From the NCBI GenBank assembly GCA_024998705.1, contig JACOEF010000229.1, positions 1 to 5,129 on the forward strand: a DNA stretch of 5,129 nucleotides, read 5' to 3'. Origin of the DNA: Nitrospira sp. Its GTDB lineage: Bacteria > Nitrospirota > Nitrospiria > Nitrospirales > Nitrospiraceae. Both the position numbers and the translations under genes were made by a program. Shown one piece after another: positions 1 through 4,525 of the stretch (its first letter is position 1; each line of letters opens with the position of its first letter). Below the pieces are notes generated by a model. The model was not told the origin of the DNA. It saw only the letters and a program-made list of their open reading frames with translations, and made no database searches.

Positions 1-104
1 AACTGCGGCGGCTTGTCGAAGTAGAACGCCATCGTCCCCTCCGCCACCAGCCGCCGCTCGATCAGCGTGATCGCATACCCGTTTTCGTGCTCCGCATCAC
101 CCAT
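1..104 (-). CDS. FAD-type ferredoxin-reductase-like oxidoreductase, N-terminal fragment (gene runs off the left edge)
   Basis: Only the first 34 codons are inside the window. The peptide begins MGDAEHENGYAITLIERR and continues with AEGTMAFYFDKPP. This matches the opening beta-strands of the FAD-binding domain of ferredoxin-NADP reductase-like proteins, where a strand of the type 'EGTMAFxFxKP' precedes the flavin-binding RxxS-type motif. That motif and the NAD(P)H-binding domain would lie outside the window, so cofactors cannot be verified. The ATG at 104 is preceded by AGGTGA (113-108), an acceptable ribosome binding site with short spacing. The gene follows the tandem CDGSH gene after 46 bp on the same strand, so the two are probably co-transcribed and could form a reductase/iron-sulfur electron-transfer pair. 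That pairing is an inference. The exact subfamily cannot be settled from this fragment. Confidence 0.65.
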   Translation of the reverse strand, partial: MGDAEHENGYAITLIERRLVAEGTMAFYFDKPPQ

Positions 105-150
105 GATTCACCTGTTGTGTCGGAGGTTGCGTGCGCGTGACGCGAACCGC

Positions 151-387
151 TCAGAGCGATTTGTGCGTCCCGTCGCAAAACGGTGGATTCTTCGTCATCT
201 TGCACTGACACAAGGCCACCGTTTTCTTCTCAGTCGTCGTGAATTCCATGGGGGTGAAACCGGTTCCCTTGTGCGACCCGTCACAAAACGGTTGCTTCTT
301 CGAGCGCCCGCACCGGCACCAATGATAGGTGCCCGCTTCCAACTCCAACACGGCCGGCTGTTTCGCTGCAATGACTGGCTTCTCCAT
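151..387 (-). CDS. Tandem CDGSH iron-sulfur domain protein
   Basis: This 78-residue protein consists almost entirely of two CDGSH-type iron-sulfur motifs. The first is [16 protein letters not shown] (residues 24-39) and the second is [16 protein letters not shown] (residues 60-75). Each supplies the three cysteines and one histidine expected to hold a [2Fe-2S] cluster (C24, C26, C35, H39; C60, C62, C71, H75). In the known family, mitoNEET-like proteins carry one motif and dimerise, whereas CISD3/Miner2-like proteins carry two in one chain; this gene has the latter layout. There is no signal peptide or membrane segment, so it should be a small cytoplasmic redox or cluster-transfer protein. The start is well supported by AAGGAGG at 402-396, eight bases before the ATG. 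It precedes an FAD oxidoreductase gene, a plausible electron partner. No ligand is missing. Confidence 0.93.
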   Translation of the reverse strand: MEKPVIAAKQPAVLELEAGTYHWCRCGRSKKQPFCDGSHKGTGFTPMEFTTTEKKTVALCQCKMTKNPPFCDGTHKSL

Positions 388-608
388 GTGTTGTTCCTCC
401 TTGTGAGATGATAACTAACGCGACTCCTGCCGCTTGGACAGACGCTCGACGCGCTCTTTCTTTTCCTCCAACCTGCCTGACTACAACCGATGGATGCCGC
501 CGACAAGCGTTCTTCATGCTTTTCCTGCTGTTGTCATTGGCCTCGCCGATCATGACGGCACCCCCGCCTATGTCAACGCAAGACGGTTCCAGAGATGGGG
601 ACACACAA
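388..608 (-). other. Intergenic region upstream of the CDGSH gene
   Basis: This is the longest gap in the window. It contains the candidate promoter described at 549-576 and, next to the CDGSH start, the ribosome binding site AAGGAGG. I see no stem followed by a T-run after the DJ-1-like stop, so no intrinsic terminator can be called. Open frames that cross the gap lack a convincing ribosome binding site and show no recognisable protein family. The gap probably marks the boundary between two transcription units. Confidence 0.5.
549..576 (-). promoter_or_regulatory. Candidate sigma70-like promoter for the CDGSH gene
   Basis: On the minus strand a perfect TTGACA (576-571) is followed after 16 bp by CATGAT (554-549), which matches four of six bases of TATAAT. 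It lies in the 221-bp gap between the DJ-1-like gene and the CDGSH gene and points towards the latter. Transcription would start near 541, leaving an untranslated leader of about 150 bases. A perfect -35 element can occur by chance, and the -10 box is imperfect. Confidence 0.35.
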
Positions 609-1298
609 CTAGCCGCGTGTCCGTAACGCCGCGATCAGTCGGTCGGCGACGACGCCGCCTGATGCCGGATTCTGTCCCGTGATGAGCCGGTCATCTTCGA
701 CCGCGAAGGGTGCCCACGCCTGATCGGCCTTCGTATACATCGCACCTCGCGACACCAGTTCGGTTTCCGTTAAAAACGGAACAAACCTATCCAGTTCGGC
801 CAATCGCTCTTCCTCATTTGAAAAACCGGTGACCGTCTTGCCCTTCACCAGTAACGATCCATTCGACAAGGTAATGTTCAGCAGGCCCACGGCTCCATGG
901 CAGACCGACGAGACGATACCGCCTCGTTCGTAAATCGTTCGGCTGATGCGTTGTAAGGCCTCGTTCTCGGGAAAATCCCAGATCACGCCGTGACCGCCGG
1001 CATAGTAGATCGCCGCGTAATCTTCCGGCTTGACCTCGCTGGGCGCGAGCGTCGCCCCGAGACGATTCATGAATTCTTTCTTCTGGTACCACTCCCAATC
1101 GATGGGCTCTGCCATCGCCAAACTGTGGGGATCGATCGGCGTATACCCACCCTTGGGGCTGACATAATCCACGGCATAACCCGCGTCCTCGACCTTCTTG
1201 ACGAAGTGCACCGCCTCGCCAAGCCATAAACCGGTGGCCCGATTCAGGTTCGGATATTTTTCAACACTCGTGAGCACGGCCAATATTTTCCGGTTCAT
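609..1298 (-). CDS. DJ-1/PfpI superfamily protein, Hsp31/glyoxalase III-like (type 1 glutamine amidotransferase fold)
   Basis: The protein has 229 residues starting at MNRKILAVLTSVEKYP. It shows the landmarks of the DJ-1/PfpI superfamily, closest to the Hsp31 branch: a conserved Glu in GLWLGEAVHF (E28), YYAGGHGVIWDFPEN (about 98-112), and the nucleophile elbow SSVCHGAVGLLN with C133 and adjacent H134. In Hsp31-type enzymes this Cys-His pair with an acidic residue supports glutathione-independent glyoxalase (methylglyoxal to D-lactate) or chaperone activity. Which applies here cannot be told from sequence. The length is normal for the branch, and there is no signal peptide. I chose the ATG at 1298 because AGGGAG (1310-1305) sits six bases before it and homology begins at once. 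A longer frame to 1373 would overlap the preceding VOC gene. It follows that gene by 20 bp, implying one operon. Confidence 0.88.
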   Translation of the reverse strand: MNRKILAVLTSVEKYPNLNRATGLWLGEAVHFVKKVEDAGYAVDYVSPKGGYTPIDPHSLAMAEPIDWEWYQKKEFMNRLGATLAPSEVKPEDYAAIYYAGGHGVIWDFPENEALQRISRTIYERGGIVSSVCHGAVGLLNITLSNGSLLVKGKTVTGFSNEEERLAELDRFVPFLTETELVSRGAMYTKADQAWAPFAVEDDRLITGQNPASGGVVADRLIAALRTRG

Positions 1299-1304
1299 CC
1301 TATT

Positions 1305-1310
1305 CTCCCT
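1305..1310 (-). promoter_or_regulatory. Ribosome binding site fixing the start of the DJ-1-like gene
   Basis: AGGGAG lies six bases upstream of the ATG at 1298 on the minus strand. It decides between this start and an upstream in-frame ATG at 1373, which would add 25 residues unlike the family and overlap the VOC gene by 55 bases. Confidence 0.7.
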
Positions 1311-1318
1311 GGCTACGG

Positions 1319-1765
1319 CTATAACTGCAGCGGCTTGATCGGCGAAAGGACGGCCGATGGATTGTTTTTCCAAGTCGCTTCGTCGGCGTCCACGTACACC
1401 TCAACCTCATTGCCGTCGGGATCATGGAGATACAGACTTTGACTCACCGTATGGTCGCTCATGCCGTCGATCACCACGCCGGCCTGCTCCAATTCTTGTT
1501 TCGCCGCGCGGAGCTCGTCCAGGCTGTCGCCGACCTTGATGCCAATGTGATAGAGCCCTCGACGCCGCCCGGAGGGAGGAGCCGGAGCATCGCCGACTTG
1601 GATTAGTAAGAGCTCGTGATGCGTGCGGCCTGATGTGAGCGCCGCGGCCGCGCCGTTAAAAACCCTTCCGACCTCCTTGAATCCCAACAGGTCCCGATAG
1701 AAAGCCAATGAGCGCTGCAGATCCTTCACATAGAACACGACATGGCCGAGATAGTGCGCCTTCAT
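1319..1765 (-). CDS. VOC superfamily protein (glyoxalase / extradiol dioxygenase-like)
   Basis: This 148-residue protein has the two beta-alpha-beta-beta-beta units of the vicinal oxygen chelate fold. The first opens with GHVVFYVKDLQRSLAFYRD and the second with GLYHIGIKVGD, ending in YLHDPDGNEVEVYVD. The expected metal ligands are present: H8, H73 and E122, with E51 as a possible fourth. By position they line up with the glyoxalase I ligands His, Glu, His, Glu. The SDHTVSQSLYLHDPDGNEVEVY segment also resembles small catechol-2,3-dioxygenase-like proteins (CatE type), so glyoxalase, dioxygenase or another VOC activity are all possible. The ATG at 1765 overlaps the preceding stop codon as ATGA, with AAGGAG (1779-1774) eight bases upstream, indicating translational coupling with the unknown gene before it. 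A DJ-1/Hsp31-like gene follows after 20 bp, consistent with aldehyde detoxification. The substrate cannot be assigned. Confidence 0.9.
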   Translation of the reverse strand: MKAHYLGHVVFYVKDLQRSLAFYRDLLGFKEVGRVFNGAAAALTSGRTHHELLLIQVGDAPAPPSGRRRGLYHIGIKVGDSLDELRAAKQELEQAGVVIDGMSDHTVSQSLYLHDPDGNEVEVYVDADEATWKNNPSAVLSPIKPLQL

Positions 1766-2184
1766 GTGCTCGACTCCTTCCCGGGCGACGATGTCCGAAG
1801 CAGTGCCCTGACCGCCGCATGCGCCCGCACGACATCGGGCTCGCGCTGCAACGCGTCGTAATAATGCCGGCCGAATCCATTGCCTTCTTCAGACGGCGTC
1901 AACATGGTCCGCACCGAGTCGATGGTCCGGGCAATCTCCGCCCGATCCCCGATCTCTTTTTCCTCGGACAGCTCATCGATCTTCACCATCAATTGAGACA
2001 GGGGGCGCAGCCAGGCGAACCACGCATCGCTCAACACCAGCTGAAAGAATGCGCCAGTCGTCTCGATCCGCCCATGCACCCGCTCATAGGAGACCCGTTC
2101 GCTGTCCAACAACGCCTTGTGCAGACGCAGCAATGACCGCGACAGATTCCCCAAATGCGCGCGCACATGATCCTGACCTGACAT
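1762..2184 (-). CDS. Conserved-looking helical protein of unknown function
   Basis: I do not recognise a named family for this 140-residue protein. It looks mostly alpha-helical and soluble: helix HLGNLSRSLLRLHKALLDSE (about 10-29) with YERVHG following, then FFQLVLSDAWFAWLRPLSQL (about 46-65), a charged helix rich in Glu/Asp/Lys (about 67-90), and a C-terminal helix around VVRAHAAVRALL. The tryptophan-rich DAWFAWLRPL stretch looks like a conserved core. Three histidines (H6, H10, H22) in the first helix recall four-helix bundles of the DinB or hemerythrin type, but the metal motifs of those families are not evident. There is no signal peptide or membrane helix. AAGGAGG (2198-2192) seven bases before the ATG supports the start. 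The stop overlaps the start of the downstream VOC gene by four bases, and the upstream fusion gene ends 29 bp away, so it belongs to the same operon. Confidence 0.8.
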   Translation of the reverse strand: MSGQDHVRAHLGNLSRSLLRLHKALLDSERVSYERVHGRIETTGAFFQLVLSDAWFAWLRPLSQLMVKIDELSEEKEIGDRAEIARTIDSVRTMLTPSEEGNGFGRHYYDALQREPDVVRAHAAVRALLRTSSPGKESST

Positions 2185-2213
2185 GATCCCGCCTCCTTGC
2201 GAATCGCTCCTGC

Positions 2214-3320
2214 TTATCCCGTGGGTTCACTATCCAGTTGATGCGCCTTGCGGCCCCCTCGGATGAGCGGGTGCAGTGCCAGTTGCCCCTCGACCATGAA
2301 CCGCGCCATCTCCGCCGCGCGGGTGACGAGCGCTTGCGCGCCTTCTCGCAACTCCCGGCTGTGCTGTACCTCGCTGTTGTTCCGCTCCATGTCCTCCGCG
2401 CTCCATCCACGCGAATGGGCGATAAACGGAAACTGCGGAAACTGGCAGCCGACTTCGGCAAAAAAGGTCATCAGTTGACCGGCGACACCCTGCACATTGT
2501 CTTGTCCACCCATAATGATAAACGCGGCGACTTTATTCTTGAGGAGATGCCTGTTCGCGACCGTCTCCTGATTCTGAATACAGTTCATGCGCTCGACCAT
2601 TTTGTAATAGAGGCTGCTCGCCCCGCCCCATCTGATCGGAGTCGAGACGAGGATCACATCCGCCCAATGTACGACGGCCTCATACACTTGATCCATTTGA
2701 TCGGCCGGATCCATCTGCGTGATCGAACAGGGCCAGGTGCAGGCTTCCGCGGCCTTGGAATAAAACCCTTCACAGGGCCTGAACGAGAGATCACGCAATT
2801 TGATGAGTTGCGTGTCGAGCTGGAGATGCTCGCGCGCGTGGGCTAATGCTTCCTCCAGCAGGGCATCGGAGGCGCTGAAACGCGGCTGGCCCTCCGTCAT
2901 CGCAGTCGTGGCAATGCCCAGCACCCGCACGGGACCGTCGGCTCGCACGATCGGGCGCGCCAGCGGGTGTGATTGTTTCGGGGGCTTCTGTCGCTTCGTC
3001 ACCGGTGTCAGATCGACAAAGACACGCCCATCCTCCACTTTGACGGCATAGGTCGCCACCTGATCCCCTTCGTAACCAGGCTCGCCTTGGCCGGTCCGGT
3101 GATGAAACTTCCAGTAATGCCAGGGACAGACGACATAGTCGCCGTCGAGCCGCCCCTCACCCAACGGCCCGCCGATGTGATTGCACACCCCGGAGATCGC
3201 CGCGAACCGGCCGTCCTTATAACTCAACGCCAGCTTTGTCTGACCGCAGACGATCGGCTGAAGCGGGCGCTGCTTCAACTCATCGAGCGAACCGATCTCA
3301 GTCCATGTCGCATCCGGCAT
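2214..3320 (-). CDS. Rieske [2Fe-2S] domain fused to a flavodoxin-like NAD(P)H-dependent FMN reductase
   Basis: The 368-residue protein has two redox modules. Residues 1-105 form a small Rieske ferredoxin domain with both cluster motifs intact, CNH (C46, H48) and CPWH (C65, H68), 16 residues apart as in Rieske ferredoxins of dioxygenase systems. A linker rich in Lys and Pro (about 107-128) leads to a flavodoxin-like domain (about 130-345). That domain opens with PVRVLGIATTAM and contains STPIRWGGASSLYYKMVERM (226-245) and MGGQDNVQGV (270-279), the flavin-binding features of the NADPH-dependent FMN reductase group. Three cysteines, C183, C194 and C198, lie in a region where related iron-sulfur flavoproteins carry a cysteine cluster. 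No signal peptide or membrane helix is seen. The start has AAGGA (3332-3328) seven bases upstream. The arrangement suggests electron passage between FMN and the Rieske cluster; the partner and substrate are unknown. Confidence 0.9.
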   Translation of the reverse strand: MPDATWTEIGSLDELKQRPLQPIVCGQTKLALSYKDGRFAAISGVCNHIGGPLGEGRLDGDYVVCPWHYWKFHHRTGQGEPGYEGDQVATYAVKVEDGRVFVDLTPVTKRQKPPKQSHPLARPIVRADGPVRVLGIATTAMTEGQPRFSASDALLEEALAHAREHLQLDTQLIKLRDLSFRPCEGFYSKAAEACTWPCSITQMDPADQMDQVYEAVVHWADVILVSTPIRWGGASSLYYKMVERMNCIQNQETVANRHLLKNKVAAFIIMGGQDNVQGVAGQLMTFFAEVGCQFPQFPFIAHSRGWSAEDMERNNSEVQHSRELREGAQALVTRAAEMARFMVEGQLALHPLIRGGRKAHQLDSEPTG

Positions 3321-3357
3321 ATCGAGTTCCTTCAGGCGTCAGCCGCACATCCGTTTC

Positions 3358-3819
3358 TCACAAGCGCTTCTCTTCCAGATCGTACACGTCGAAATACACA
3401 TAGACGGGGCGGTGGTTCGGCACATACTTGGGGATGTATTCCTCCATGTACGCCTGCGCTTGAGGACTCATCTCGGACAGACGCAGGTCCCGCATCTTGT
3501 TGTTCCATTGAATGATCGCCTGCTGGTCCTGCACCTTGCTGTGGGCCTTGATCCAGGCGGCCAGCTCTTCATCGTTCGCTCCGGTAGCCACGACTGCTTT
3601 GAATTGCTCCGGCGTAATACCCGTGAACGTGAACCACAGAGAGGCCAACGAACAGGGCCAATAGCTGTATTCGCCGTTCATCCCCAGCAGGAATGCCCGG
3701 CACTTGTCCACGCAACGCGCGGCGATGACATACCCACTGAGCGTCTCCCGCGGGCTGCGAGGATAGGTCTTCGTAAGATCGTTCGCAAGAGTTCTGACTT
3801 TGCCTAGATCAGGTTTCAT
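3358..3819 (-). CDS. DUF5069 domain-containing protein
   Basis: The 153-residue protein starts with a short lead and then LTKTYPRSPRETLSGYVIAAR (residues 15-35), the hallmark opening of DUF5069 proteins. VDKCRAFLLGMNGEY (37-51) and a central FTGITPEQFKAVVATGANDEELAAW segment (65-89) follow. The family is widespread in bacteria and has no established function. C36 and C40 form a C-x3-C pair and C56 lies nearby in WPCSL, so a redox or metal role is conceivable but unproven. The C-terminal third is charged and rich in Tyr and Pro, ending VYVYFDVYDLEEKRL. It has no signal peptide or membrane helix. AGAGGA just upstream of the ATG at 3819 serves as a ribosome binding site. The gene lies 37 bp upstream of the Rieske-flavodoxin gene, so it may open that operon. 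Confidence 0.87.
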   Translation of the reverse strand: MKPDLGKVRTLANDLTKTYPRSPRETLSGYVIAARCVDKCRAFLLGMNGEYSYWPCSLASLWFTFTGITPEQFKAVVATGANDEELAAWIKAHSKVQDQQAIIQWNNKMRDLRLSEMSPQAQAYMEEYIPKYVPNHRPVYVYFDVYDLEEKRL

Positions 3820-3835
3820 GGTTTCCTCTTATCAA

Positions 3836-3898
3836 AACGTGGCGCAATGACGGCACAGAAACCGTACACTTCTACAGCAGCGCCTTCAAGCCACGGTT
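3836..3898. repeat. Nested inverted repeats before the DUF5069 start
   Basis: On the plus strand GGCGC (3841-3845) pairs with GCGCC (3880-3884), enclosing a second stem ACGG (3850-3853) with CCGT (3862-3865) and an 8-base loop. An overlapping alternative pairs AACGTGGC (3836-3843) with GCCACGGTT (3890-3898) with one bulged base. The two outer stems exclude each other. They overlap the weak promoter candidate, so an operator or leader structure is possible, but stems this short may be chance in GC-rich DNA. Confidence 0.25.
3861..3889 (-). promoter_or_regulatory. Weak sigma70-like promoter candidate upstream of the DUF5069 gene
   Basis: TTGAAG (3889-3884) and TACGGT (3866-3861) are separated by 17 bp and point towards the DUF5069 gene. 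The -35 box matches four of six consensus bases. The -10 box matches three, but these are the three most conserved positions. It sits in the short gap after the decayed gene, a sensible place for a promoter driving 3819 down to 609. Confidence 0.25.
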
Positions 3899-3904
3899 CG
3901 ACCA

Positions 3905-4048
3905 TCAGAATGCCTGCTTGCCTGTGTTGTAATAATACTGTTCGTGAACGATCGTGCCGTTCTTCCACTTAGCCAGCACCACCTGTTCTGCATGAACCGG
4001 CTGCCCGCTGGTGGTGATGACATCGAGGGCACGCTCATAAAAGATCGT
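3905..4048 (-). pseudogene. C-terminal remnant of a SnoaL/NTF2-like protein
   Basis: Reading the minus strand from 4048 to the stop at 3907-3905 gives about 47 residues, beginning TIFYERALDV and ending with WKNGTIVHEQYYYNTGKQAF. The pattern of a strand with HAEQVVLAKW followed by WxxGxIVxExxYY is the typical last pair of beta-strands of SnoaL-like/NTF2-like polyketide cyclase relatives, normally about 110-140 residues long. Here the frame is closed upstream by TGA (4051-4049). No start codon or ribosome binding site is available, and the VOC gene ends only 30 bp further upstream at 4082, so two thirds of the domain is missing. It is therefore a truncated, non-functional leftover unless a frameshift in the data hides more. 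The 30 bp between it and the VOC stop show no recognisable homology in any frame. Confidence 0.65.
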
Positions 4049-4081
4049 TCAATGGTTGTTGTAGCGTCGCAGCCTTCATGC

Positions 4082-4510
4082 TCATTTCTTCCTTGGTGTC
4101 TTTGTCGCAAACGTGATTCCCGCCATCTGAACCTCTTGATAGGGGAGCAGCCAGACCAGGGACTCATCCGACAGGTCTCCGACCTGAATCCGGTTTCCCC
4201 ATGGATCGCGAAAGTCGCACCGAAAGTGCGGCTCCATCCTCAGCTTGTATTTCTTGGTGAGCTTGCGCCGGACTTCCTTGATCTGCGCCGCGTCCCGCAC
4301 CATCAACCCGAAATGCTTCACGCGATCCGGCTGCAGCTGTTCGACCTCGAAAATTGCCATAAATTGATGTTCGCCGAGTTTGCACCAGGCGGCGCCCTCT
4401 CCACCGCGCAACAGTCTCAGCCCGAACACGTCTGAATAAAACTTCACCGCCTTTTTGGCGTCGGTGACTTCAATGACGATGTGGTTGCATCCATACACCT
4501 GAACCGCCAT
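4082..4510 (-). CDS. VOC superfamily protein (glyoxalase/bleomycin-resistance-like) with Gln at a usual Glu ligand position
   Basis: The 142-residue protein has the paired modules of the vicinal oxygen chelate fold: GCNHIVIEVTDAKKAVKFYSDVFGL (N-terminal, from residue 7) and VKHFGLMVRD (64-73), closing with FRDPWGNRIQVGDL (100-113). H10, E55 and H66 occupy metal-ligand positions, but the last one, normally Glu in DPDGNxxE, is Gln (Q109). This may mean altered metal binding or a non-catalytic binding role; many VOC proteins vary here. It differs clearly in sequence from the other VOC protein at 1319-1765, so the two are not a recent duplication. The ATG at 4510 has an excellent AAGGAGGT six bases upstream, which overlaps the stop of the DsbA-like gene, so translation is probably coupled. 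Downstream lies the SnoaL remnant. Substrate unknown. Confidence 0.88.
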   Translation of the reverse strand: MAVQVYGCNHIVIEVTDAKKAVKFYSDVFGLRLLRGGEGAAWCKLGEHQFMAIFEVEQLQPDRVKHFGLMVRDAAQIKEVRRKLTKKYKLRMEPHFRCDFRDPWGNRIQVGDLSDESLVWLLPYQEVQMAGITFATKTPRKK

Positions 4511-4516
4511 CGCGGG

Positions 4517-4525
4517 ACCTCCTTA
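4517..4525 (-). promoter_or_regulatory. Ribosome binding site overlapping the DsbA-like stop codon
   Basis: The minus strand reads TAAGGAGGT, in which TAA (4525-4523) ends the DsbA-like gene and AAGGAGGT is a near-perfect Shine-Dalgarno sequence six bases before the VOC start at 4510. This ties translation of the two genes together. Confidence 0.7.

Noticed and set aside
132..146. Palindrome CGCGTGACGCG between the CDGSH gene and the FAD oxidoreductase gene
   Set aside because: The arms are separated by one base, too close to form a hairpin, and GC-rich palindromes of this size arise often by chance.
281..604. Minus-strand open frame crossing the gap before the CDGSH gene
   Set aside because: Its end overlaps the CDGSH gene in another frame, it has no convincing ribosome binding site, and the protein shows no family features.
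590..608. Possible terminator hairpin after the DJ-1-like stop (CCA-GAGA-TGG)
   Set aside because: The stem is only three solid base pairs and no T-run follows.
1299..1373. N-terminal extension of the DJ-1-like protein to an ATG at 1373
   Set aside because: The extra 25 residues do not fit the family, the frame would overlap the VOC gene, and a good ribosome binding site sits before the ATG at 1298.
2238..2846. Long plus-strand open frame (202 codons) opposite the Rieske-flavodoxin gene
   Set aside because: It is the mirror of a strongly supported coding region and has no recognisable motifs.
3886..4167. Minus-strand open frame of 93 codons covering the SnoaL remnant
   Set aside because: Its translation is unlike any family; the SnoaL-like signal is in a different frame, and it overlaps the end of the VOC gene.
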